From assembly GCF_042647465.1 (NCBI RefSeq), contig NZ_JBHRVN010000004.1: 64,000 nucleotides of DNA. One strand, 5' to 3'. Below, one piece after another: positions 8,992 to 16,264 of the stretch. Below the pieces are notes generated by a model that worked only from the letters and a program-made list of their open reading frames with translations, searched no databases and was not told the DNA's origin. This DNA comes from Wagnerdoeblera intermedia. GTDB taxonomy: Bacteria; Pseudomonadota; Alphaproteobacteria; Rhodobacterales; Rhodobacteraceae. Positions within the stretch are counted from its first letter, which is position 1. The number at the start of each line of letters is the position of its first letter. Both the position numbers and the translations under genes were made by a program.

Positions 8992-9013
8992 GAGTATTTA
9001 AGAAAAGCCAAAG
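8992..9013 (+). repeat. Intergenic GAGTATTT repeat, copy 1
   Basis: The sequence GAGTATTT-AAG-AAAAGCCAAAG, behind rlmE, recurs with small changes at 10452-10474 (inverted) and 14471-14492. All three copies are intergenic, near gene ends. This copy lacks the GC-rich hairpin found beside the other two. Confidence 0.55.
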
Positions 9014-9018
9014 TTGAG

Positions 9019-9050
9019 AAAAAGGCCGCGCGGTGAGCGCGGCCTTTCTT
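9019..9050. terminator. Bidirectional terminator between rlmE and purB
   Basis: A perfect hairpin has 11-bp arms AAAGGCCGCGC and GCGCGGCCTTT with a five-base loop. It sits between convergent genes and just upstream of the purB stop codon. Confidence 0.85.
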
Positions 9051-9053
9051 TGA

Positions 9054-10358
9054 TCAGGCGCCAAAGACGCGGCGGAAGATCGTGTCGACATGTTTGGTGT
9101 GATAGCCGAGGTCGAATTTTTCTTCGATTTCGGCCGGGCTGAGGGCTGCGGTGACCTCCGGGTCTGCAAGCAGCTCCGTCTTGAAGTCAGCGCCCTGTTC
9201 CCAGACTTTCATCGCGTTGCGCTGCACCAGACGGTAGCTGTCTTCGCGCGATACGCCCGCCTGAGTGAGGGCCAGGAGCACGCGCTGCGACATGACAAGA
9301 CCTTTGAACTTGTTCATGTTCTTCAGCATGTTGTCCGGGTAGATCACCAACTTTTCCACGACGCCGGCAAGACGGTGCAGAGCGAAGTCGAGGGTGATGG
9401 TGGTGTCGGGGCCGATTGCGCGCTCTACCGAGGAGTGCGAGATGTCACGCTCATGCCAGAGAGCGACGTTTTCCATCGCCGGAATGACCGACATACGGAC
9501 GAGGCGCGCAAGGCCGGTCAGGTTTTCAGTCAGTACCGGGTTGCGCTTATGCGGCATGGCCGAAGAGCCTTTCTGGCCGGGTGAGAAAAACTCTTCGGCT
9601 TCGAGGACTTCGGTGCGCTGCATGTGGCGGATTTCGATGGCGATATTTTCAATCGACGAGGCGATGACGCCGAGCGTTGCGAAGAACATCGCGTGGCGGT
9701 CACGCGGGATCACCTGGGTCGAGACCGGCTCAGGCTCAAGGCCCAGCTGCTTGCAGACATAGTCTTCAACATAGGGGTCAATATTGGCGAAAGTGCCGAC
9801 CGCGCCTGAAATCGCGCCGGTGCGGATCTCTTCGCGTGCTGCAACAAGGCGGCTGCGGCCGCGGGCCATCTCGGCATAGAAACGCGCGAAGGTCAGCCCC
9901 ATGGTGGTCGGCTCGGCATGAATGCCGTGGCTGCGACCGATGCGGACGGTGTCTTTATGCTCAAAGGCGCGGGTTTTCAGCGCGGTCAGAACGCGGTCCA
10001 TGCCTGCAAGCAGAAGATCTGCAGCCCGCACCAGCTGGATGTTCAGCGTGGTATCAAGAACGTCCGATGAGGTCATGCCCTGGTGGACGAAACGCGCCTG
10101 ATCGGAGCCCACATGTTCAGCCAGATGCGTCAGAAAGGCGATGACATCATGTTTCGTCACAGCTTCGATTTCATCGATACGCGCAACATCAAACTGGACG
10201 TCTTTCGCTTTCCAGACGGCTTCAGCGTTCTCTTTCGGGATCACCCCCAGCTCGGCCTGGGCGTCACAGGCGTGCGCTTCGATTTCGTACCAGATGCGGA
10301 ATTTGGTCTCGGGCGACCAGATGGCAACCATATCGGGGCGGGAATAACGCGGGATCAT
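9054..10358 (-). CDS. purB: Adenylosuccinate lyase
   Basis: The 434-residue enzyme cleaves SAICAR and adenylosuccinate with release of fumarate, acting twice in purine synthesis. The fumarase/aspartase superfamily signature GSSAMPHKRNP is present near residue 262 with the catalytic Ser of the mobile loop. Other landmarks are MTSSDVLDT near residue 93 and GRSHGIHAEP near residue 141, with the catalytic His. Length is typical. The gene stands alone, with a terminator at its 3' end. Confidence 0.97.
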   Translation of the reverse strand: MIPRYSRPDMVAIWSPETKFRIWYEIEAHACDAQAELGVIPKENAEAVWKAKDVQFDVARIDEIEAVTKHDVIAFLTHLAEHVGSDQARFVHQGMTSSDVLDTTLNIQLVRAADLLLAGMDRVLTALKTRAFEHKDTVRIGRSHGIHAEPTTMGLTFARFYAEMARGRSRLVAAREEIRTGAISGAVGTFANIDPYVEDYVCKQLGLEPEPVSTQVIPRDRHAMFFATLGVIASSIENIAIEIRHMQRTEVLEAEEFFSPGQKGSSAMPHKRNPVLTENLTGLARLVRMSVIPAMENVALWHERDISHSSVERAIGPDTTITLDFALHRLAGVVEKLVIYPDNMLKNMNKFKGLVMSQRVLLALTQAGVSREDSYRLVQRNAMKVWEQGADFKTELLADPEVTAALSPAEIEEKFDLGYHTKHVDTIFRRVFGA

Positions 10359-10451
10359 CGCGGGCCTCTCGGGGGTAAAGCTGCAGATAGCGCCCCCTTA
10401 GCGGCCCGGGCCTCTCAGGGCAAGTGCGGCCGCGCGGCCCGGCGTGTTTGA

Positions 10452-10500
10452 CTTTGGGTTTTCAAAAATACTCCGGGGGTCAGGGGGCAGGGCCCCCTTG
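10452..10500 (-). repeat. Intergenic GAGTATTT repeat, copy 2, with GC hairpin
   Basis: Read on the minus strand, this element is a GC-rich stem (GGGGGCCCTGCCCCC-type) followed by CCGGAGTATTTTTGAAAACC and CAAAG. The core matches the copies near 8992 and 14471. It lies between purB and the marC-like gene. Confidence 0.55.
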
Positions 10501-10507
10501 CGCCGGT

Positions 10508-11152
10508 TCAGTCCAGAAGGCCCGAGCCTTTGATGCCATCAATGATGAACTGAATGGCCAGCGCAGCCAGCAGCATCCCCAGAAGCCGGGTCACCACCAG
10601 GGTCCCGGTGCGGCCCAGCAACCGCTCAACCGCACCGGCAGCGAGGAGGCTGAGGAAGCACAGAAACATCACCCCAAGCATGACCCCTTCGACCACCAGG
10701 AAGGCGGCCCAGTCGCCGCCGCCCTGCGAGATCAGAAGGATCATCGAGGCAATCGCCCCGGGGCCTGCGATCAGCGGGATCCCCAGGGGAAAGACCGAAG
10801 GGTCGTCGTGATCGGAATGATCGGCCTCATGGGTCTTTTCATCGACCTTGTTCTCACGCCTCTGGGTCCGGCGCTCAAAAAGCATGTCGAGGGCGGTGAG
10901 GAACAAAAGGACGCCGCCGGCCACCCGAAAGGCGGGCAGCGAAATGCCGGTCAGTCGCAACAGCCCGTCGCCGATCAGCGCGAAAACCGTCAGGATCCCT
11001 GCCGCCGTCAGGCAGGCCCGGATGGCGACCTGACGGCGCCGCGCAGAACTCATTCCCGCCGTCAGCGGGATAAAGAGCGGCGCCAGCGCGATCGGATCAA
11101 GGATCACAATCAGCGTTGTAAAAACCGTCAGAAGAAAGGTGGCGTCGATCAC
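10508..11152 (-). CDS. MarC family (UPF0056) inner-membrane protein
   Basis: The 214-residue protein is polytopic, with about six predicted spans. Recognisable family blocks are LIVILDPIALAPLFIPLTAG near residue 15 and FPLGIPLIAGPGAIASMILL near residue 100, the conserved half-helix of MarC proteins. Despite the name (multiple antibiotic resistance), no transport substrate is established for the family. Between spans three and four there is a charged, hydrophilic loop of about 25 residues (RRTQRRENKVDEKTHEADHS) that probably faces the cytoplasm. The gene is transcribed toward the purB side and appears monocistronic. Confidence 0.85.
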   Translation of the reverse strand: MIDATFLLTVFTTLIVILDPIALAPLFIPLTAGMSSARRRQVAIRACLTAAGILTVFALIGDGLLRLTGISLPAFRVAGGVLLFLTALDMLFERRTQRRENKVDEKTHEADHSDHDDPSVFPLGIPLIAGPGAIASMILLISQGGGDWAAFLVVEGVMLGVMFLCFLSLLAAGAVERLLGRTGTLVVTRLLGMLLAALAIQFIIDGIKGSGLLD

Positions 11153-11189
11153 GGGTCCTCCGACGGTCGTTCCTGTTACAGCGGCCCGC

Positions 11190-13052
11190 TCAGCTCTCGG
11201 CCTCGTCGAGCTTCTCCTGGGCTTCCAGCCAAAGGCCCTCAGCGCGGATCATGGCTTCTTCGATTTCCGCGAATTTGCGGTTCCAGCCTTCCAGCTCATG
11301 GATGCCGGCCTCTTCATAAAGGCCTGGATCGGCGAGTTTGTCAGCCACTTTTGTACGCATCTCCTCAAGCTTCGCGACCCGCTCTTCGGCTTTACGCAGA
11401 TCCGCACGCAGGGCGAGAATGACTTCGCGTGACGGCTTCACCCGGGCGGGGGCTGCTTTTTCCGGCCGGGCCGGGGCAGGGCTGCTCTCGCGGTCCAGAA
11501 GCTCGGCGCGGTAGGCGTCAAGGTCTTTGCCATAGGGCGTAACGCTGCCGCCTTTCACCAGCCACAGCCGGTCTGCGACCAGACCCAGCAGGTGCATATC
11601 GTGGCTGACAAGGATCACCGCACCGGTATAGGCGGTCAGCGCCTCAACAAGCGCCTCGCGGCTTTCGATATCAAGGTGGTTGGTCGGCTCGTCGAGGATC
11701 AGCAGATGCGGCGCATCGAGCGTTGCCAGCACCAGTGAGAGCCGCGCTTTCTGTCCGCCGGAGAGGCGCTTCACCTCTGTGTCTGCCTGATCGGCGGTCA
11801 GGCCGAAACCTGCAAGACGGGCACGGAGTTTCGACTGATGCTCTTCAGGACGCTGGCGCTGAATATGCTGAAGCGGCGTCTCATCAAGATAAAGCTCATC
11901 CACCTGATGCTGGGCAAAATAGCCGATCCGCAGTTTTGAACTGCGGGTGAGGTTGCCCGACATCGCGGGAAGTTTTCCGGCGAGCAGTTTCGAGAGGGTG
12001 GATTTCCCCTCGCCGTTGCGTCCCAGCAGCGCGATGCGGTCATCCTGATCGATCCGCAGGCTCAGACCCTTCAGGATCGCCCTGCCGTCATAACCGACGG
12101 AGACACCCTCAAGGTTGAGGATCGGCGGCGAGAGTTCTTCCGGCTCAGGGAAGGTGAAGACCTGCTTTTTCGCCTCTTCAGGAGGCGTGATCGGCGTCAT
12201 CTTTTCCAGCATCTTCAGACGGCTTTGCGCCTGAGCGGCCTTGGTGGCCTTGGCGCGGAAGCGGTCGACGAAGCTTTGCAGATGCGCCCGGCGCACATCC
12301 TGTTTGCGCGCCTCTGCGGTCAGAACGGCGATGCGTTCGGCCCGCTGGCGGGCGAACTGGTCGTAGTTGCCCTGCCAATAGGTCAGCTTTTTGCTGTCGA
12401 GATGCAGGATCCCGGTGACCGCGCGGTTCAGAAGGCCGCGGTCGTGGCTGATGATCAGCACGGTATGGGGGTATTTCTGCAGATAGCTTTCCAGCCAGAG
12501 CGCACCTTCGAGGTCGAGGTAGTTGGTCGGCTCGTCGAGCAGCAGGTAATCGGGCTGGGCAAAAAGCACACCCGCCAGCGCCACCCGCATCCGCCAGCCG
12601 CCCGAGAAATCCGAGCAGGGCCGCTTCTGGGCGTCATTGTCAAAACCGAGGCCCCGCAGAATGGCCGAGGCCCGTCCTTCTGCCGACCAGGCGTCAATAT
12701 CGGCCAGACGGGTCTGGATTTCACCGATCCGCGCCGGATCGGTCGCCGTTTCAGCCTCGGCCATCAGCTCTGCACGCTCGGTATCGGCGGCCAGAACCGT
12801 GTCGATCAGCGAGGTCGAGCTTGAGGGGACTTCCTGAGCCACACCGCCGATGCGGGCGCGGGCCGGGATGCTGATCGCGCCGCTTTCCAGCGCAAGCTCG
12901 CCCCGGATCAGCCGGAAGAGCGTGGTTTTGCCCGCACCATTGCGGCCGACAAGGCCGACCTTATGGCCGGTGGGAATGGTGGCGGAGGCCCCTTCAAAGA
13001 GCGGGCGGCCTTCGACGGAATAGGTGAGGTCATCAATGCGCAACATGCTCAT
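11190..13052 (-). CDS. ABC-F family ATP-binding protein
   Basis: This 620-residue soluble protein has two ABC ATPase domains in one chain and no membrane part, the ABC-F arrangement of translation factors. Walker A motifs are VGRNGAGKTTLF near residue 33 and LGRNGEGKSTLS near residue 340. The matching Walker B stretches read DEPTNYLDLE and DEPTNHLDIE. A charged inter-domain linker and a C-terminal coiled coil (REVILALRADLRKAEERVAK) are present, as in YheS or Uup. The first AUG of a MSML start at 13052 follows GAGGGG at good spacing; the frame is open further upstream. Whether it acts on stalled ribosomes is inferred from the family. Confidence 0.92.
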   Translation of the reverse strand: MSMLRIDDLTYSVEGRPLFEGASATIPTGHKVGLVGRNGAGKTTLFRLIRGELALESGAISIPARARIGGVAQEVPSSSTSLIDTVLAADTERAELMAEAETATDPARIGEIQTRLADIDAWSAEGRASAILRGLGFDNDAQKRPCSDFSGGWRMRVALAGVLFAQPDYLLLDEPTNYLDLEGALWLESYLQKYPHTVLIISHDRGLLNRAVTGILHLDSKKLTYWQGNYDQFARQRAERIAVLTAEARKQDVRRAHLQSFVDRFRAKATKAAQAQSRLKMLEKMTPITPPEEAKKQVFTFPEPEELSPPILNLEGVSVGYDGRAILKGLSLRIDQDDRIALLGRNGEGKSTLSKLLAGKLPAMSGNLTRSSKLRIGYFAQHQVDELYLDETPLQHIQRQRPEEHQSKLRARLAGFGLTADQADTEVKRLSGGQKARLSLVLATLDAPHLLILDEPTNHLDIESREALVEALTAYTGAVILVSHDMHLLGLVADRLWLVKGGSVTPYGKDLDAYRAELLDRESSPAPARPEKAAPARVKPSREVILALRADLRKAEERVAKLEEMRTKVADKLADPGLYEEAGIHELEGWNRKFAEIEEAMIRAEGLWLEAQEKLDEAES

Positions 13053-13131
13053 GGCCTGCCCCTCTGAGGGGGGCTTGTCAATGGGATCTCGCAGACCTTC
13101 TCTGAGGCATTCCTTTTGACAGGCACAGATC

Positions 13132-13554
13132 ATGCGTTTTCTTTCGGCTTCTCTGGTCCCGATCACCCTTGGCTTTCTGGCAGGGCCCCTCTTTGCCGGC
13201 AGCGGTGAGCATAATTTTCAGGCGCCTTCGGGCAATATTCACTGCGTGATGCAGGAATATGAAGAGCCGCAGAATGTCCGCTGCGACATCATTGAGGGCA
13301 CTCTCACCCATCGCAGGCGCCCCAAAGACTGCGATCTCGATTACGGGCAGGCCTTCTATGTGGATGCCCGCGGGCGCGGTGAGGTGGCCTGTCACGGCGA
13401 TACCATCGTCAACCGCCGGGCGCGGGTGCTGAACTATGGCGAGAGCATCAATCTGGGCGGCGTCTGGTGCACCTCTGAGCGCAGTGGCATGACCTGCCGC
13501 AACAGTGCAGGCCACGGATTTTCGCTGTCGCGGGCAAAGCAGCATGTTTTCTGA
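13132..13554 (+). CDS. DUF6636-like secreted hypothetical protein
   Basis: The 140-residue protein has a clear signal peptide (FLSASLVPITLGFLAGPLFA, cleaved after about residue 22). The mature part contains NFQAPSGNIHC, four further Cys residues and a Trp-Cys pair (GVWCTSE), a pattern known from DUF6636 proteins, probably with two disulfides in the periplasm. No function is known for the family. It diverges from the ABC-F gene across 79 bases and has a terminator right behind it. Confidence 0.75.
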   Translation: MRFLSASLVPITLGFLAGPLFAGSGEHNFQAPSGNIHCVMQEYEEPQNVRCDIIEGTLTHRRRPKDCDLDYGQAFYVDARGRGEVACHGDTIVNRRARVLNYGESINLGGVWCTSERSGMTCRNSAGHGFSLSRAKQHVF

Positions 13555-13560
13555 GGGCCT

Positions 13561-13585
13561 CCCCCATCTGGTGGGGGCGCTTTTG
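13561..13585 (+). terminator. Terminator after the DUF6636 gene
   Basis: The hairpin CCCCCA-TCTGG-TGGGGG is followed by CGCTTTT, just behind the stop codon at 13554. Confidence 0.7.
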
Positions 13586-13645
13586 CCGGTGAATTTCCCA
13601 TAGTGCCGCTGCCCGTAAGGGACTTTGAGATTGAACTTTTTAAGC

Positions 13646-13672
13646 GACCCGCCTCTGGCGGGTCTTTTTTTA
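13646..13672 (+). terminator. Second strong terminator upstream of ndk
   Basis: The perfect hairpin GACCCGCC-TCT-GGCGGGTC is followed by seven T residues. It stands about 60 bases beyond the first terminator with no annotated gene between them. Confidence 0.85.
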
Positions 13673-13865
13673 TCTGTCTGCCCTTTTGTTCGTCCGGGCC
13701 TTTGCGGGCCTTCGGGTTTGATGCAGTGCGCAGGCCCGGTTTCTGTGAGGCCGCCTTCGCATTTCGCGCGGCATTCTCTTTCCAAGCGGGCTTTGCCATG
13801 CTAGCAGGGCCGCGCAAGGAGCTGCGCATGGGGCGCGGTTCTCTCCAGATATTTCAGAGGGCATC

Positions 13866-14288
13866 ATGGCCATCGAACGCACCCTGTCGATCATCAAGCC
13901 GGACGCAACCAAGCGCAACCTGACCGGCAAGATCAACGCGAAATTCGAAGAAGCCGGTCTGCGCATCGTCGCTCAGAAGCGCATCCAGCTGACCCTGGCA
14001 CAAGCCGGTCAGTTCTACGCTGAGCACAAAGAGCGTCCCTTCTTCGGCGAACTGACCGAATTCATGGTCTCTGAGCCGGTCGTCGTTCAGGTTCTGGAAG
14101 GCGAAGGCGCCATCCTGAAAAACCGTGAAGTCATGGGCGCAACCAACCCGGCGAACGCCGATGAGGGCACCATCCGTAAAGAGTTCGCGCTCTCGGTTGG
14201 CGAAAACTCGGTTCACGGCTCGGATTCCGAAGCTGCTGCAGCGCGCGAAATTGCTTTCTTCTTCTCGGGCCTCGAACTGGTTGGCTGA
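13866..14288 (+). CDS. ndk: Nucleoside diphosphate kinase
   Basis: The 140-residue enzyme equilibrates nucleoside tri- and diphosphates through a phospho-histidine intermediate. It starts with the conserved ERTLSIIKPDAT and carries the active-site block ENSVHGSDS with the catalytic His near residue 117. The NPANADEGTIRKEFA motif is also intact. Codon use is strongly biased toward the preferred set, as expected for a highly expressed gene. It is monocistronic, with a strong terminator 27 bases behind the stop. Confidence 0.97.
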   Translation: MAIERTLSIIKPDATKRNLTGKINAKFEEAGLRIVAQKRIQLTLAQAGQFYAEHKERPFFGELTEFMVSEPVVVQVLEGEGAILKNREVMGATNPANADEGTIRKEFALSVGENSVHGSDSEAAAAREIAFFFSGLELVG

Positions 14289-14314
14289 TTGCCGCCTTTG
14301 AGCTGAGTATCGGG

Positions 14315-14344
14315 AAAGGCCGCCTTAGAGAGGCGGCCTTTTTC
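14315..14344 (+). terminator. Terminator after ndk
   Basis: A perfect hairpin has 11-bp arms AAAGGCCGCCT and AGGCGGCCTTT with a five-base loop, continuing into a T run. Confidence 0.9.
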
Positions 14345-14432
14345 TTATGTGTGGCCGCCGGGTGGGGCGGATGCCTCTGCCCGGGCTCTGGTGTGGCTTT
14401 GGGGATGGACTGATCTTTGGGGTGGTTTTTTG

Positions 14433-14492
14433 GGGCAGCCTCGCGGGGGCTGCCTGCCCCCGCACCCCCGGGAGTATTTGGAAAAGCCAAAG
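14433..14492 (+). repeat. Intergenic GAGTATTT repeat, copy 3, with GC hairpin
   Basis: A GC hairpin (GGCAGCC-TCGCGGG-GGCTGCC) is followed by GCCCCCGCACCCCC and the core GGAGTATTTGGAAAAGCCAA ending AG. The core matches copies near 8992 and 10452. It lies between ndk and the TfoX-like gene. Confidence 0.55.
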
Positions 14493-14549
14493 CAGGGGAT
14501 GGGCGGTTAAGCGTTTGTGCCGGGGCGGGCGGGATGCTGTCGCGGCTCC

Positions 14550-14888
14550 TCAGGCGCGGATGCCGTAGAAGTCGAGCGCCATGGCCAGCGCGCGGGGCAG
14601 GCCTTCGGCGGAGGGATCTTTTGTGGTGGCGACGAGGGCGTCGAAGGCGCGACGCAGGGCCGCTTTCTCTGCGCCCCGGCAGTCATTCCAGGGGCGGCCC
14701 TGGAGAGCCATGTGAAGCACGTAATAGCTGATGAAATGCGGACGCTGTCCGGATTGTAACAGGCGCCGGTAGCCCTCATCGGCGCCGATCTCCCGCAGAG
14801 TTTCGGCGTCGGGGACGCCCGCGCGAAGAAAGGCCGCTTCAGAGGCGGGACCGAGGTTTTTAATCGAAGAGATCGCTGTGCCGCTCAT
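14550..14888 (-). CDS. TfoX C-terminal domain protein
   Basis: The 112-residue protein starts with SSIKNLGPASEAAFLRAGV, the characteristic opening of the TfoX/Sxy C-terminal domain with its helix-hairpin-helix-like fold. The N-terminal TfoX domain is absent, so this is the stand-alone short form common in alphaproteobacteria. E. coli Sxy is a competence co-activator, but the short proteins have no assigned function. No competence genes lie nearby. The gene is transcribed alone. Confidence 0.8.
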   Translation of the reverse strand: MSGTAISSIKNLGPASEAAFLRAGVPDAETLREIGADEGYRRLLQSGQRPHFISYYVLHMALQGRPWNDCRGAEKAALRRAFDALVATTKDPSAEGLPRALAMALDFYGIRA

Positions 14889-14981
14889 GGGCGCAGAGTG
14901 CCGCTGGCTGAGGGGGCATGCAAGAGGGCGCAGCTTTGGCCTGAAATGCGAAGCGCGCCGGAAGCGGCGCGCGTCAGTCGT

Positions 14982-15113
14982 TCAGATCGAGGCCCAGTCG
15001 GTGAAGCGGGTGCTTCCCTGCTGCTGCTGGCCGGAGCCGGTCTGCGAGCCCTGTTGCTGCGGGGCGGGGGCGGCGGGCTGGCGGCTGCCCGATTGGCTCT
15101 GATTGCTGCTCAT
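14982..15113 (-). CDS. Small Gln/Ser-rich hypothetical protein
   Basis: A 43-codon frame from ATG at 15113 encodes a low-complexity protein rich in Gln, Ser, Gly, Pro and Ala and ending RFTDWASI. It has no membrane span. The ribosome-binding site is weak (AGAG, about 12 bases upstream). The frame is open 17 codons further upstream to 15164. It may be a real disordered peptide or a chance frame. No function can be proposed. Confidence 0.35.
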   Translation of the reverse strand: MSSNQSQSGSRQPAAPAPQQQGSQTGSGQQQQGSTRFTDWASI

Positions 15114-15300
15114 GATGCGTTCATCTCTGCAAAACACCCGGTTGATACGGGCCGTGCGGGGCATCTAAGAAGGATCTGCATTTTCTTCAAGTCTTCGACA
15201 CCCCGCGCCTGCTGCAGAACTGTCCGGCGTGCCGAAGTGTCGCGAATGGGCCACAGAAGGCCGGGGAGGTTCTGACTTTTGGGACGGCACGGGCGCGCGC

Positions 15301-16068
15301 TCAGGCGCCGAAATTCGTCTGTCTGAGGAAGAAGATCACCGTCATCACCGCGCCTACAAGGGTCACAAAGCCCCGCAGCAGGGTGGTGTTTGTGATGCGG
15401 CGGCTGAGGCGTGCACCGAGATAGCCGCCGAGCGCGGAGGCCAGAGCCAGGGGCAGCGCGGCCTGCCAGTCGATGATCCCCGCCAGGATGAAGGTTGCGG
15501 TTGAGACCACGGAGAGCACCGAGGAGACCACGCTTTTCAGTCCGTTCATGGCATGGAGATTGCGAAAGCCCAAGAGGGTGAAGGCCGCGAGCAGCACAAT
15601 CCCCAGCCCGCCGTTGAAATAGCCGCCGTAGATCGCCACCGCGAGCAGCAGGAGCGCGGAGGTGAGCCAGCCCGCCTCAGCGGCACCGGCCCGGCGCAGC
15701 CTCTCCATCAGTTGCGGCCCGAAGGCAAAGAGCAGCGTCGCTGCCAGCAAGAGCCAGGGAACGATGCCGGTGAAGACACTGGCCGGGGTAATGACCAGCA
15801 GGATCGCGCCGATCACGCCGCCGAGGGCTGAGAGAATGAGGAGGTGCCGGAGCGGCAGGGCGCCGCCGGATTGCAGGTCGTGGCGAAATCCCCAGGAGCT
15901 GCTCAGATAGCCCGGAAGGGCCGCGAGGGTGGCGGTGGCATTGGCGGTGATCGGCGGGACCCCGGCCCAGACGAGGGCGGGAAAGCTGAGGAAGGTCCCG
16001 CCTCCGGCGACGGCGTTGAGAACACCCGCCGCAAATCCTGCGCCAATCAGCACCAGCCATTCCTGCAT
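15301..16068 (-). CDS. TauE/SafE family permease
   Basis: The 255-residue protein has about eight membrane spans. It opens with the family's first repeat, GAGFAAGVLNAVAGGGTFLS near residue 8, and has the second, GGYFNGGLGIVLLAAFTLLG, near residue 147. TauE/SafE proteins are proposed exporters of sulfite, sulfoacetate and other organosulfur or organic anions; the substrate here is unknown. It stands alone, with no sulfonate or sulfur genes adjoining. A second, unrelated-in-position family member is at 36217. Confidence 0.88.
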   Translation of the reverse strand: MQEWLVLIGAGFAAGVLNAVAGGGTFLSFPALVWAGVPPITANATATLAALPGYLSSSWGFRHDLQSGGALPLRHLLILSALGGVIGAILLVITPASVFTGIVPWLLLAATLLFAFGPQLMERLRRAGAAEAGWLTSALLLLAVAIYGGYFNGGLGIVLLAAFTLLGFRNLHAMNGLKSVVSSVLSVVSTATFILAGIIDWQAALPLALASALGGYLGARLSRRITNTTLLRGFVTLVGAVMTVIFFLRQTNFGA

Positions 16069-16264
16069 GCCCTGCCTCCCGATCTGAGTTGCATAATTTT
16101 TATGCAGTCTTAGCGGATCGCTGAGAGGGCGGCCATGGCAAAATGCCGCAGGTCTCTGCCGCTGCAGCCTGGTCTCCTGAGGTGGCAGGGGGAGGGGGCC
16201 TGTGGTGCTTTTCTTTCACGCGCGCCGGGCCTAAAACTGGTGCAAAGTGACTGCGGAGCGTGAC

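Larger units (their letters stand above)
13555..13865. other. Gene-free interval before ndk with two tandem terminators
   Basis: This 311-base interval separates the DUF6636 gene from ndk. It holds two rho-independent terminators about 80 bases apart and then the upstream region of ndk. I see no convincing protein-coding frame. The ndk promoter must lie between about 13675 and 13840, but I cannot place the -35 and -10 boxes with confidence. An AGAGGG ribosome-binding site precedes the ndk ATG. Confidence 0.6.
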
